Shown one piece after another: positions 31,801 through 41,336 of a DNA stretch of 64,000 bases. The position numbers and the translations under genes were made by a program. The notes under the pieces were generated by a model that worked only from the letters and a program-made list of their open reading frames with translations, was not told where the DNA came from and did no database searches. Numbering within the stretch: position 1 is the first letter of the stretch; each line of letters opens with the position of its first letter. The stretch is from Telopea speciosissima (taxonomy: Eukaryota; Streptophyta; Magnoliopsida; Proteales; Proteaceae): the NCBI RefSeq assembly GCF_018873765.1, contig NC_057925.1, forward strand, positions 18,921,568-18,985,567, in the 5' to 3' direction.

Positions 31801-33135
31801 TGGCGGAACAATTAAGTGATTGAACAAGTTGTTTAACACAGATAAGATTAAAACTGAAAGAAGGAACAAAAAAAACATCATGTAATGGCAAGGTGGGGAC
31901 CGAGACGCAAGTCCCAATATGGGTTACTGAAGCATGATGCCCAGTAGGTAAAATAATGGGAGAGGAATATGGTTTAAGGGTGTGGGACTGAAAAAGAGAA
32001 ACATCAGATGCCATATGATGGGTGGCTCCAGAATCAATGACCCAAACAGTGGGGTTGGGTATGTTACCTGCGGCATTGGCCAAGGGAGTCATATTACCCG
32101 ATTAATGGAGAGAAATGAGCTGATTGTATTGCTCGGGGGTGAAGGTATGCACAGGAATAGCAGGGGCGTCCACCACGGAGGCTGCCAGGGACCGAGCTGG
32201 GGTTGATGATGGAGCAGGAGTAGTAGCCTTGGAAGGGGTCTTTGGAGGGTACCCGTGTTTCTTGAAGCATCGGGATTTAGAGTGACCATCAAGACCACAA
32301 AAATCACAATGATAATGTGGTTTAGGGCGTCCAGATTTGGAGTTCGGGCGGCCATGTGCAGCAAGGGCCGATTGGGTGAGAGAGGGCTCTAGTGCAGCAA
32401 GGATGGAGCGCTGACGTTCTTCTTGTAGAAGCAATGAATAGGCACGATTGATGGAAGGCAAAGGGTCCATCAATAGTAGCTGGTTGTGGATTAAAGTGTA
32501 TGAGTCGTTAAGGCCCATAAAAAATTCAAGCAAATGATCACGTTGAAGTAGTTCAGAATGGTGTTGAAGAACACCGCAGGTGCATGCCGGGTAGGAATCG
32601 TAGGACACAAGTTTGTCCCAAAAACCCTTGAGAAGGGTGTAGTAAGTGGCCAAGGAAGACGTACCCTGGCGATGGCTGGAAATCGCATAACGGATCTCAA
32701 AGATGCGCAGAGCATTCTTTTGGGAGAAGCAATCGTGAAGATCAACCCAAACCTCATGAGCGAAGGAGGCATAGAGCACACTGTGGGCAATATCGGTGTC
32801 GAGAGAATTGGCGATTCAGGAAAGGACCATACTGTTGCAACGCTTCCATGTGAGAAACTTAGGAGAGGTGGCCTCGGGTTGAGGGATGGAACCATCAACG
32901 AAACCCAATTTATGCTTGGCTTCGAGAGCCATGCGCATGGCGCGGCTCCAAGTGGGGTAATTATCGCCCTTGAGGGGCTGAGTGACCAGCAGAGCACCGG
33001 GGTTGTCAGAGTGGTGAATGAAGAATGGGGAGGACCCATCCAAATCGAAAACTGTCAAAGGGGAGCAGCTTGATGAACAGTGGGGGTGGCAGCAGCTTGG
33101 GCGGCAGCCTGGGCAGCAGCTTCAGTGGGATCCAT
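28851..33135 (-). pseudogene. Copia 2 gag-pol polyprotein, heavily disrupted
   Basis: Minus-strand domains in order: an alanine/glutamine-rich start at 33135; the copia gag N-terminal module (FIHHSDNPGALL, LKGDNYPTWSRAM); CCHC knuckle CDFCGLDGHSKSRC (about 32300); protease WVIDSGATHHMA (about 32030); integrase HYRLGHP...CPICPLAKQTR, IHCDIWGP, SDNGHEF, TPQQNGVVERKHR; RT CKWVYKIKRKADGS, LDVQNAFLHG and YVDD (about 29800); RNase H YCDSDWASCP, CENQATLHI and ADIFTKAL. Frameshifts or stops lie near 33060, 32800, 32100, 31770, 31380, 30985, 30710, 29980, 29830, 29590 and 29420. A hydrophobic proline-rich linker sits between integrase and RT. Confidence 0.92.
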
Positions 33136-33207
33136 GATCACGATTGGGAGAAGGAGAAGGAGATGGAGGAAATAATGGATTTGTAGAATCAATTTAGGCT
33201 GATACCA

Positions 33208-33380
33208 TGTTAAGAATGCAATTAAATTGTGAGAATAGCTTGAATATTTCATTGATATGAGGGTGTATTTATACAAGGTAAAACAATTGTGTATACAAGG
33301 AAAGAATATAAAATAAAATGAATAAGGAAAGAATATAAGAATGAAATAATATGGGAATGTGATTTGCATGGTCTCCAATA
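33208..33380 (-). mobile_element. Copia 2, 5' LTR (173 bp)
   Basis: It begins tgttaagaatgc and ends ctccaata on the plus strand, and is paired with the left LTR. Compared with it, a central stretch is replaced by a tandem duplication of ggaaagaatat. Confidence 0.93.
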
Positions 33381-33385
33381 CTATG

Positions 33386-33560
33386 TTCGGGAAAAGGTTG
33401 TAGTAGGCACTCTGGTTCCAAAATTTGTCTTATCATCTTCTCAAGTTGTCGATATTTTTATCAAGTTTCTCTCTCGCTGTTCGTTTTAGTTATTAAGGGC
33501 CCTTCCCTTGTTTCTTCTCAAAAACCAAGTTTGAGGGGCGGGGGTAATAGAGATAAAACT
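33386..33560 (+). mobile_element. Older copia remnant, RNase H end and polypurine tract, right of nested insertion
   Basis: It continues the frame broken at 28658: REKVVVGTLVPKFVLSSSQVVDIF is the normal copia C-terminal run (LADIFTK type). Then come SLVSSQKPSLRGG and the purine tract gtttgaggggcggggg, where an LTR would begin. No convincing LTR follows. Confidence 0.8.
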
Positions 33561-33734
33561 ATATTTATGGATGAAATCGACTCTCAATTCGACAACGTCA
33601 AGTGCAAATCAATGATGGTGGTGCAATAATATGCAATAATGAAACAAGGCAAGAAATATGGAGCTACTCGAAGATCTTAGATTATCTACAGATTAAATGT
33701 ATATAATATGTACATATCTTCTACTACTTCTGCC
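33561..33734. other. No gene recognised
   Basis: Short AT-rich stretch between two retroelement remnants. Confidence 0.5.
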
Positions 33735-34110
33735 AGGGGGTTGAGAGTAGAAATCATCTATTATTTGAGTGCAACTTTACTGTCCAGCTTTGGAAGGATG
33801 TGCTTAACTTGTGTTCCTCCCTACAAAACCCAAACAACAATACATTGGTAGTAGCCCCTCGGGTAGTTAAAACCTTTGGGGGATGTGGTAACATTGGAGA
33901 TATTGGAAAGCTCACATTTTGTGCTATATTGTCTACGACATTTGGAAGGAGAGAAATGACCGTCTAATTTGTAGTAAGACAAGACTAAAGTCGAATATTG
34001 TCCAAGACATCAAATCTGAAATTTGCGATTAAATGTTGTTTCATCATCTTCTAAGGAAAGTCATCAACCCCATAATAATAGTAGGTTCATGGACCACTGG
34101 GGTGTTTCTA
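33735..34110 (+). mobile_element. LINE C-terminal fragment (zf-RVT region)
   Basis: The plus strand reads ESRNHLLFECNFTVQLWKDV, the zinc-binding region typical of plant L1 C-termini (xxExxxHLFFxCxxxxxxW). Then, after a frameshift, it reads YDIWKERNDRLICSK, the usual closing run WxxRNxxxF. T-rich tracts occur in the 34160-34210 region. It is non-functional. Confidence 0.78.
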
Positions 34111-34657
34111 TGTTTCATTGAATTCATAGCCTAACTGTTTGTCATTTGGGAGTTCTCCCTTTTTTTTTCTTCTATTTGTAAAACTCTAGTCTTTTTTTTT
34201 TTTTTTTAACCTTTTGAATAAATCCTCCATTGCATCTAGGATCACAAGTGGAACACGTTGCAGGGGTGAGGAGGCAACGAGCTCTGCTTGAGAAGCAAAG
34301 CGAGCCTATCAGAGAAAGATGTTGCGCGCGTGACAAACTGAACAGGATATCAAGATTACTATATCCGCATGCCTACCCCTACCTTCTATCAACATAATTT
34401 TACATAAAACAAACCAAAGGCATCAGCTCAAAGTAAGAACTGCCCTTGCACATCAAAAGCGAGTGATATATATAAATAAATAAAAATATATATATTATTT
34501 ATTTATGTCAAATAAATCTATTCGATCTAGACCGATTTGAATTGGTATCAAATCAATATCGACCGAGACCGGTACTGATTCTCATACCGATTACTAAAAC
34601 CCTGATCACAAAAGCAGTTGCTGCCATGTTCATATTTTTGTGTGCAATGAATGGATG
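34111..34657. other. No gene recognised
   Basis: T-rich and AT-rich sequence. Near 34520-34610 a degenerate run of ccgattt/ggtatc words, ending ttactaaaaccctg, resembles the interior and end of the hAT-like MITEs. Confidence 0.45.
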
Positions 34658-34848
34658 GGATTGGGCTCCTCTCCTTGGGGGGGTATCGCCCAATGAGTGC
34701 CCAATGAGGCATCCAAAGGCTCCGTTGTGCCACACAAATCTTGGCACATGTCCAGTCAACTATTGGGATGTGTGTGGCACAACCTTGCCTTTAAATGCCT
34801 CATTGAGCACTCATTGGACAATGTCCTCCAAGGAGAGGAGCTGAATCC
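34658..34848. mobile_element. Foldback element, hairpin family copy 4, 9-bp TSD
   Basis: The stem of about 45 bp pairs ccaatgagtgcccaatgagg...gttgtgccacaca with tgtgtggcacaac...ctcattgagcactcattgg. The outer ends are ggctcctctccttgg / ccaaggagaggagc. GAATGGATG stands at 34649-34657 and again at 34849-34857. The duplication identifies this hairpin family as a transposed, Mutator-like MITE. Confidence 0.9.
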
Positions 34849-35044
34849 GAATGGATGACCCCCCACAGGTGAGATGGCACAACCAGTTATTTATTATTAT
34901 TTATTTTTTATGACAGGTACTAATTATCATGTAAATTACCGCGCTCTCATTAAGTTGATTAGGTGAGTCACCCGCGGGTGACACATATTGTTTTCCTAAC
35001 CCCTTGTGAGAATATCATCGAATCCTGCAAAAAGGATTCTTGTT

Positions 35045-35182
35045 TGTGCGGTACTCTCTCTCCAAAAGTGTCTCCCTGCGATACTCTCTCTGCAAAAGTA
35101 TCTCTCTCTCCCTGCGGTGCTCTCTGTAAAAGTGTCTCTCTTTATCTCGCTACGGTACTCTCTCTGCAAAAGCATCGCCACA
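35045..35182. repeat. Minisatellite, ~35-bp unit, four copies
   Basis: Units share gc(g)gtactctctctgcaaaag followed by tgtctctc or tatctctc. There are four imperfect copies with variable spacers. Confidence 0.8.
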
Positions 35183-36060
35183 TGGATTATTAATGGCCAC
35201 AAATCTTTTGGGGATATTTATAAGTCAGAAAAACAAAAAGACTAAAGTCATGATATCCTTGGAAGAAATCAAAATCGTATGAAAAAAACTGAATGCAGGC
35301 TGTTCTGATCCTCCCATATTGGTTCAGAGCTTGAGCCGGGTTTGGTTCAATGAACATTTAAGAGAATTTTGAGGTGGGTGAAACATGTCAAGATTGGAGA
35401 GAGTGTTGATCTAGAATATTGATATAGAAAATGATGATACTGATGAAGAATAAAATAAAGATAAAGGCAATGGCCAATATACGAAGTTGGTGGTGGAAGA
35501 AGAAGTAGGAGTGGACCAGAGTGGTTTAAAATGAGAACAACATCTCATGTGCACCACCTATTTCTGTTTGACTCCTTTCAGCTCCAATTACCCTTAAGGC
35601 TATGTTTGGTTGAAGGAGAATTACAAAGAAGGGAAGTACAAATTTTTAGATCTTAAAAAAAAACTTTTATAATAATTACCCCATGTGATTGTAGAAATTA
35701 TTTAAATTTTTTTTTTTTGTCAGAGAACCTACTTAAATTTTATACCATATTTAGTAACGATACAGTTTACATGTAATTTTTATCTTACTTTTTAAACTAG
35801 AGGGAATTTTTTTTTTTTTTTGTAGAATTAAACCAGAGGGAATTAGATACAAACTAAAATGAAATTTAATAACCAAATATGGAATGATTTGGAGCAAGTG
35901 GTATATGTTGAGAGTAATGATCTTCCTTGTATTAATTATAGTACATGTACCATAACTAACCAAGAGGTATCTCATACACTTGGACAACTTATGATAGAGA
36001 CATATTAAAAAAAAAAAATTCCTAGCTCTATTGAGTCCACGTGGAGCCCTTCTCCTTGAC
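35183..36060. other. No intact gene; probable LTR part of a copia remnant
   Basis: AT-rich. The minus strand downstream of 36061 begins tgtcaaggagaagggctcca, following a GGGGGCG purine run, as an LTR would. No end was found. Poly-T at 35708 and 35811. Confidence 0.4.
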
Positions 36061-36192
36061 ACGCCCCCGCAAGCGTGGCGGATCGTAGACAACAAACTTG
36101 TCACGAAGGAGCAAGAAACAAGAGCGTTAATCCTTTGATTAGTGTATTAGCCACCTGATCAACAATAGAAATATAACGTACCAAGAGATGCT
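36061..36192 (-). pseudogene. Copia RNase H C-terminal remnant
   Basis: The minus strand reads VRYISIVDQVANTLIKGL, corresponding to the copia run [18 protein letters not shown]. The frame then shifts towards RDKFVVYDPP and the GCGGGGGCG purine run. Only about 40 codons survive. The assignment rests on this one motif. Confidence 0.6.
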
Positions 36193-36268
36193 GTGAAGAA
36201 GCTTCATCCAACGGTGCGATCTAGATGCAAGGCAATGAACCATTACTCTCTTTTCCTTTTTCTAAAGG

Positions 36269-36304
36269 GTGAGTCTGTTTGTAACCAAGCAGGTTACAAA
36301 CAGA
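36269..36304. repeat. Perfect 15-bp hairpin followed by T run
   Basis: AGTCTGTTTGTAACC and GGTTACAAACAGACT are separated by AAGCA and followed by about 14 T. On the minus strand this is an A tail followed by the hairpin, that is, just beyond the 3' end of the LINE at 36305-37200. Confidence 0.85.
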
Positions 36305-37200
36305 CTTTTTTTTTTTTTTTGATGAACAAGAAAATTATATATACATATATTAAAAGGATGGCAAATTCGTACAGTGTTCTAGAACACAGTAAGCATTAGT
36401 ATGACAGGTGTATTTAACAAAAGATCTTAACCAGACTAGTAAAGTAGGGTTTGGTAATGTTTTGAAGGAGACATCTTTGGCTCGATCCAAAATCTGCAAG
36501 AAATATTTAAGGACTTCAAAAGGCCAAGGAGAATGGGATGGAGTTGGAAGAAGTCCAAGTAGCGCCTTATTAGAACACCAAATTTCTTTCAGCTTCAAAC
36601 CTCTCATGGCAGCAGAGTCCAATCCGTAGAGGATTCTAGTCAACTCCGATTCCAGTTCATGGTTGTTTTTAATCAATCCTATAGCCAACAAAATGAGTTT
36701 GCCATCTAGCAAAATGCAAAATGTCCATCCAGAATAACCTATGTCTCCTATGTCTCTGGAATCAAACTCTGCGCATAACAAAACAGGAAAGTCTAAAATA
36801 GGTAAATTAATTCTAGGATGGGTAGATATGACCACATCAGAACTTAACATTACATCCAAGTTTATGAAAGGGGGGTAATATGAAGATCCATCATCCATTG
36901 TTCAATATTCCTTTGCAACACAGCGGTAGGATTAGGCTTAACAGAATTAAAGACACAATTGTTTCTAACAATCCAAATAAAATAGTTAGTGATGATAAAA
37001 ACAGAAAAAAACCCAAATGAGAGATGGCTTATCAAGCTTTTGGCTAAGGAGAGTAGATATGCAGAAATGTTTGATGGATGAGAATGATACGAATTCTGTC
37101 CGCAGACCCAAAGGACCAGCTGCCCAGATATGTTTAACCCAATCACAGGACTTTGTAACCAGACATTATATGTCCTTAAATATAAATGATTCCATTTCAA
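36305..37200 (-). mobile_element. LINE C-terminus with RNase H-like domain and A tail
   Basis: The minus strand reads WLQSPVIGLNISGQLVLWVC and YFIWIVRNNCVFNSVKPNPT (end of the zf-RVT region). Then come IEQWMMDLHITPLS, YSGWTFCILLDGKL, HELESELTRILYGL, GLKLKEIWCSNK and LLPTPSHSPWPF of the plant L1 RNase H domain. A frameshift lies near 36880. The 3' end carries an A run (T14 on the plus strand at 36305). It is the same family as the truncated copy at 3295-3890 and is better preserved. Confidence 0.88.
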
Positions 37201-38006
37201 TAGATAGGTAAATAAAGTAATTTCACATTTTTAAGTATCAGGTTGTTTAAGTATGTTAAATCCATTTACTTGAAGGGTAGAATAGGAACTACGTAGCCCT
37301 AGAAGCTGAATCCCAAATAAATATTGTTTGATAGAATAAACTTGCCGCCTGGAGTGATCACTCCCCTAGGACACCATGGATTCTGGTAACTTCCATGTTT
37401 TCTGTTTGGCTGAGAATGTCGATCAAAGCTGATCTCTACTTGGATGATTTATTTCTATCTCCATAGAAGGAGAAAATAAAAGAAACAACACCCAAACTAT
37501 CGTTTGTTTCTGCCACCAACTGCGATTTCTTTCCCCATTATCTGTTCCACTTTTCAAGTGCTTGTGGTCAAGTTTTTACCTCTGAAGGTCCTCAAATCTC
37601 ACTTTAACAAAAAAAAAAAAAAAAAATCCATATATGCCATTGAGGAGACTGAGTAGTAGAGACTATTTTGCTAAAGTAAAGATTTGTTACAACCAGTGAA
37701 CCACCACTACCACTGCTAATTATGTTGAAAGGATAATTAGCAGAAGAAACGTGTAAAATACTAAAATCTCGGCTACTGGCTACTGATTATGTAGGTTGGG
37801 CGAAATTGAGTGCTCGCATACTCAAAAATCTAAATCTTTCTCAAACGCAATACCCATTAGATTTGTAGATTTCATTCTTTCTTCTACTTTTGTAGTTAGT
37901 GCCTTAGTGGTGGAGAAAATTTAAGAATAAATGAAATAAAAGAAAAAAGAGTTTTAAAAGAAGGAAAAAAGAAGAGAGTAGGGACAAACGAAAGGCCCAA
38001 AGCAGA
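37201..38006. other. No gene recognised
   Basis: AT-rich, with an A run near 37605 and purine-rich sequence at 37905-37990. No supported frames. Confidence 0.5.
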
Positions 38007-38016
38007 TATATAAATA
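38007..38016 (+). promoter_or_regulatory. Putative TATA box
   Basis: TATATAAATA, followed about 30 bp later by a pyrimidine-rich start region and then the short ORF at 38143. Confidence 0.4.
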
Positions 38017-38142
38017 GGAAAGAGGGTTTCAGACTATTGATTTCCCCATCTTCCTTTTACTACATATCTCCTTTGCAAGTTTCTACAAACTTTTAGGGAA
38101 AATCCACGAATTCATCGGTTGTGGAAGCTATCAAAGCTTGAA

Positions 38143-38313
38143 ATGGAGAGTAATAGAAAAAATTCTCTCACTGATGTCAATCCTTGGGAGCTCTCAACGG
38201 CGATTGTCGGGGAAGGGGTAGTTGCAGATGGGATTCGGGCAGCCAGCAAACAGAGGATGGGTTGGGAGTGTAGAGGCAGGGGTTGGTGGAATCAGGGAAG
38301 GGATAGAAGATAG
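38143..38313 (+). CDS. Small hypothetical ORF, 56 residues
   Basis: The product is not recognised. The frame opens with MESNRKNSLTDVNPWEL and closes after WWNQGRDRR. It has no signal peptide, membrane segment or known motif. In its favour are a TATATAAATA box 136 bp upstream, a C/T-rich leader such as plant 5'UTRs have, and a non-repetitive sequence. Against it, an overlapping second frame (38222-38476) is equally open and the purine-rich composition alone could keep frames open. It may be the truncated 5' end of a lost or captured gene. Confidence 0.25.
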   Translation: MESNRKNSLTDVNPWELSTAIVGEGVVADGIRAASKQRMGWECRGRGWWNQGRDRR

Positions 38314-38728
38314 AGGAGGTGCTGCAGGGAGTTATTCGGGGATGGGTGGGAAGAGGGAGCCAGCACCGGAGAGGGAGAGGAAAAGGGAGTTACAAGAAAC
38401 TAGTACGAACCGGCCTATTCCGGCGACTCCAGCAAGTTACTTCCCCTCTATGCTATGTATATATATATGGCAATAAAATTATCTTAATGCCCATATACAA
38501 GAAATTGTTAACATTATTTCCAGACGTTTATCAAAAGTGAAATGACAATTTAATCCCTAATGTTATAAGACCAATGAATGCCACATTGATGGAGATGAAA
38601 GAGAGGTTACATCTTATGTTGTAACCACCTTGGTTACAAATAGCTTTTCCCTTTTCTAAAAGTCAACAAAGGGATTTTTTTATTGATACCCCCTTAAGGT
38701 ATTAAATAATTAACAAAATGTTATTTGT

Positions 38729-38875
38729 GGGGGAGGGGGCATAGGTCACACCCATACACAGTGGGGGGAAAAATGACCACCCTACCCCGCCTCCATGAAA
38801 GGTAGAAATCCCACCCTTGAGATGCCAGCGCTTATTTTCATTGGCTGCCGTATGCACGTGGCCCCTGCGCTCCCC
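38729..38875. mobile_element. Foldback MITE, weakly conserved
   Basis: gggggagggggcataggtca...cccatacac faces gtatgcacgtggcccctgcgctcccc. It is similar in its end words to the elements at 4675-4844 and 39129-39271. No target duplication was resolved. Confidence 0.55.
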
Positions 38876-39128
38876 ATAAATAATTTGTAGTTCTATTGTT
38901 TTTTATCTCTTTTATTATAACTCACGTTGCTTTTTAATGATGGCAAATATTATCATTCCACATGCATGTTCAAAACATATGCACGATAGTGACAACTTTT
39001 AATAATGATATAATGATGATATATCATTTTTAATTTATTTTGAAAATTATGTCATATTATTAATTTAAAAAACTTTGGGAGTAAGACAAAGGATAATTAA
39101 AAGAATGAAAAAATAACTTTGTGCGTGA

Positions 39129-39271
39129 GGGGAGAGCGTGGCTCCTGTACCCAGACACAAGGGGGTGAAATGACCCCATCTGTTCCCATAAAAGATGGAA
39201 ATGTCCGTCGTGTTGATGTTTTCGTGAGTACTCTCATTTGCCCCCTTGTGCACGCAGGGGCCACACTCCCC
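39129..39271. mobile_element. Foldback MITE
   Basis: ggggagagcgtggctcctgt...cacaagggggtgaaatga pairs with tcatttgcccccttgtgcacgcaggggccacactcccc. It shares the GGGAGTGTGGCC end with the MITE at 4675-4844. Confidence 0.7.
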
Positions 39272-39476
39272 GCCGAGAATTCTTCCACTTCTTCCAAATT
39301 CTAAATACACATATAGAAGTATCGTTTAGAAAATCTTATAAATAAAACATTAAAATAATTCAATAAGTTGCTACATTTTAGCCTAATGTCTATTAGTTGA
39401 CGTTTGGTGTTTTCCCCTGGAAACACTAATCGTAGCCTCTAGTTGGTTGGAAGGGGGCGGAGGAGAATTTATCTTG

Positions 39477-39620
39477 TCTCCAAGGAGCCCAGCACGCCCA
39501 GGGTGTTGCCAGCCGTTGGGCTATGCCGCACACATCCCTAGGCATGCGCCGAGATGCGTGCGACACAGCTTAGCTGCTGGATGCCCCCTAGTGGTACCCT
39601 GGGCGCTGGGCTCCCTGTGT
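39477..39620. mobile_element. Foldback element, hairpin family copy 5
   Basis: Arms ggagcccagcacgcccagggt and accctgggcgctgggctcc form the ends. Inner pairing includes gccgttgggctatgccgcac with gtgcgacacagcttagctgc. The inner words cacacatccctaggcatg resemble the loop of copy 4. Confidence 0.72.
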
Positions 39621-39658
39621 TAGATTAAAATATACAGTGATAGACCCTATCACTATCA

Positions 39659-40053
39659 TGCCCATATGAACCTTAGAACACGACAGTAATGGAAATAGAA
39701 AGGAAGGGATTGTACCTTTCACCTTCGTATGTTGATGAAGAATAATAATGATAAAGCCCAGTACAATCTCCTCCTTTAATTCGCAGCCTTAGATCAATAA
39801 ACCTTGAAGACCTTAAAGGGATCTTCTACAGTCCCATGTTCACACTGGTCACCCTTTTCTTGTGGGAGAAATAGGGAAGTGAAATAACGTGATTGTAGGG
39901 ACCCTTCTTATCAGTATTTATAATAATACTGTCCCAAAATCTTATCCCACTTCAACAATGGGCTAGGGCTGGCCCATCCCAATTAGAACTAGGTGACATG
40001 CTTGAACCAGCTCCAGTATTAGGATCTCCATCTATTAATCGGTCCAAGTAATT
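39659..40053 (-). mobile_element. Truncated LTR, same family as copia 3 (LTR A)
   Basis: It starts tgcccatatgaacc, like the LTR at 40352, and is about 90% similar for 390 bp (shared ggaagggattgtacctttca, gcccagtacaatctcctcct). It stops at ggtccaagtaatta, about 35 bp short of the full terminus. It then joins an inverted primer-side segment. Confidence 0.88.
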
Positions 40054-40335
40054 AAACTAGCCCAAGTGGGAGATTGTAAGTAATTTCCAAAGTTATGGGC
40101 TTAATTAATTACTTGGACCGGTTAATTGATGGGGATCTTAATACTGGAGCTGGTTCAAGCATGTCATCTGATTCCATAATGGGCTAGGGCTGACCCATCC
40201 CAATTAGAACCGGGTGACATGCTTGAACCAACTCCAGTATTAGGATCCCCATCAATTAATCGGTCCAAGTAATTAATTAAGCCCACAACTTTGGAAATTA
40301 CTTACAATCTCCCACTTGGGCTAGATTAATTACTT
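40054..40335. repeat. Palindrome of two opposed LTR starts with polypurine tracts
   Basis: The left half runs plus-strand gcccaagtgggagat-TGTAAGTAATT for about 110 bp. The right half runs the complement, ending AATTACTTACA-atctcccacttgggc near 40311. The centre is near 40178. Each half is a polypurine tract plus the first ~110-130 bp of the copia 3 LTR, facing each other. Confidence 0.85.
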
Positions 40336-40351
40336 GGACAAGTTACTATTA

Positions 40352-40794
40352 TGCCCATATGAACCTTAGAACACAACAGTAATGGAAATAGAAAGGAAGG
40401 GATTGTACCTTTCACCTTCGTATGTTGATGAAGAATAATAATAGAATAATAATAATGATAATGCCCAGTACAATCTCCTCCTTTAATCCGCAGCCTTAGA
40501 CCAATAAACCTTGAAGACCTTGAAGGGATCTTCTGCAGTCTCCCGTGTTCACACTAGTCACCATTTTCTTGCGGGAGAAATAGAAAAGTCAAATAACGTG
40601 ACTGCAAGGATCCTTCTTATCAGTATTTATAATAATACTATCCCAAAACCCTATCCCACTTCCACAATGGGCTTGGGCTAGCCCATCCCAATTAGAACCA
40701 GGTGACATGCTAGAACCAACTCTAGTATTAGGATCCCCATCAATTAATTGATCCAAGTAATTAATTAAGCCCACAACTTTGAAAATTACTTACA
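40352..40794 (-). mobile_element. Copia 3, 3' LTR (443 bp)
   Basis: The minus strand starts TGTAAGTAATT and ends CATATGGGCA (TG...CA). It directly follows the polypurine tract AAGTAGGAGAT (40795-40806). Confidence 0.88.
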
Positions 40795-41107
40795 ATCTCC
40801 TACTTGGGCTAGATTAATTACTGAGTCCATATCAATTGATGTGGCCATGGAATCCCTCTACCTTTATATGTCACAACGTTGATTTACTCAACAACATACC
40901 ATGTTGAATAACAGCAGAAGATATACCTCAATATACGGTATACAACTTTCTGTCATCACGAACATGGCATACTTGTCAAATAAGCCGCTTTGAGATGTGT
41001 AACCATGAAAGTGAAACTTCATTTAGGTCCTATATCTGATTACAAAATCAGAGTGCCTTGAACAACCTTATAGGCACATACTTTGATATTAACCAATACT
41101 TGGACAA

Positions 41108-41190
41108 ACCGCCATAACCTTGGGTTAATATTGAACTTTGGCAAACCGCCTATAACTTTGGTAAACTGTCTATAACTTTGGCAAACAGTC
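41108..41190. repeat. Short tandem repeat in copia 3 3'UTR
   Basis: The unit (t)ataactttggcaaacngtc is repeated three to four times with changes. Confidence 0.7.
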
Positions 41191-41336
41191 AATAACTGAT
41201 ATATCAGATGAATGAATCAAAATAAGTTACACATGTGCAAATGAGCAAGACAACATATATATAAGATAAATAATCATGCATGCTCATATAGATGTCTAAA
41301 AGATAAAAGTAAGGGCAAACCAATACAGGACTCCCA

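Larger units (their letters stand above)
28659..33380 (-). mobile_element. Ty1/copia retrotransposon 2, complete structure, nested
   Basis: It has two short LTRs, a CTATG target duplication, a Met-tRNA primer site TGGTATCAG beside the 5' LTR (33199-33207) and a polypurine tract beside the 3' LTR. The coding region covers gag to RNase H with many breaks, so it cannot move on its own. It interrupts the RNase H region of an older, oppositely oriented copia. Confidence 0.95.

Noticed and set aside
32558-33073. Plus-strand open frame of 171 codons
   Set aside because: Antisense to the copia 2 gag; the minus strand carries recognisable gag motifs.
36305-38640. LINE target duplication pairing ggttacaaacagac with ggttacaaatagc
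   Set aside because: Imperfect, and the intervening 37201-38600 shows no LINE coding; the similarity may be due to a small hairpin motif instead.
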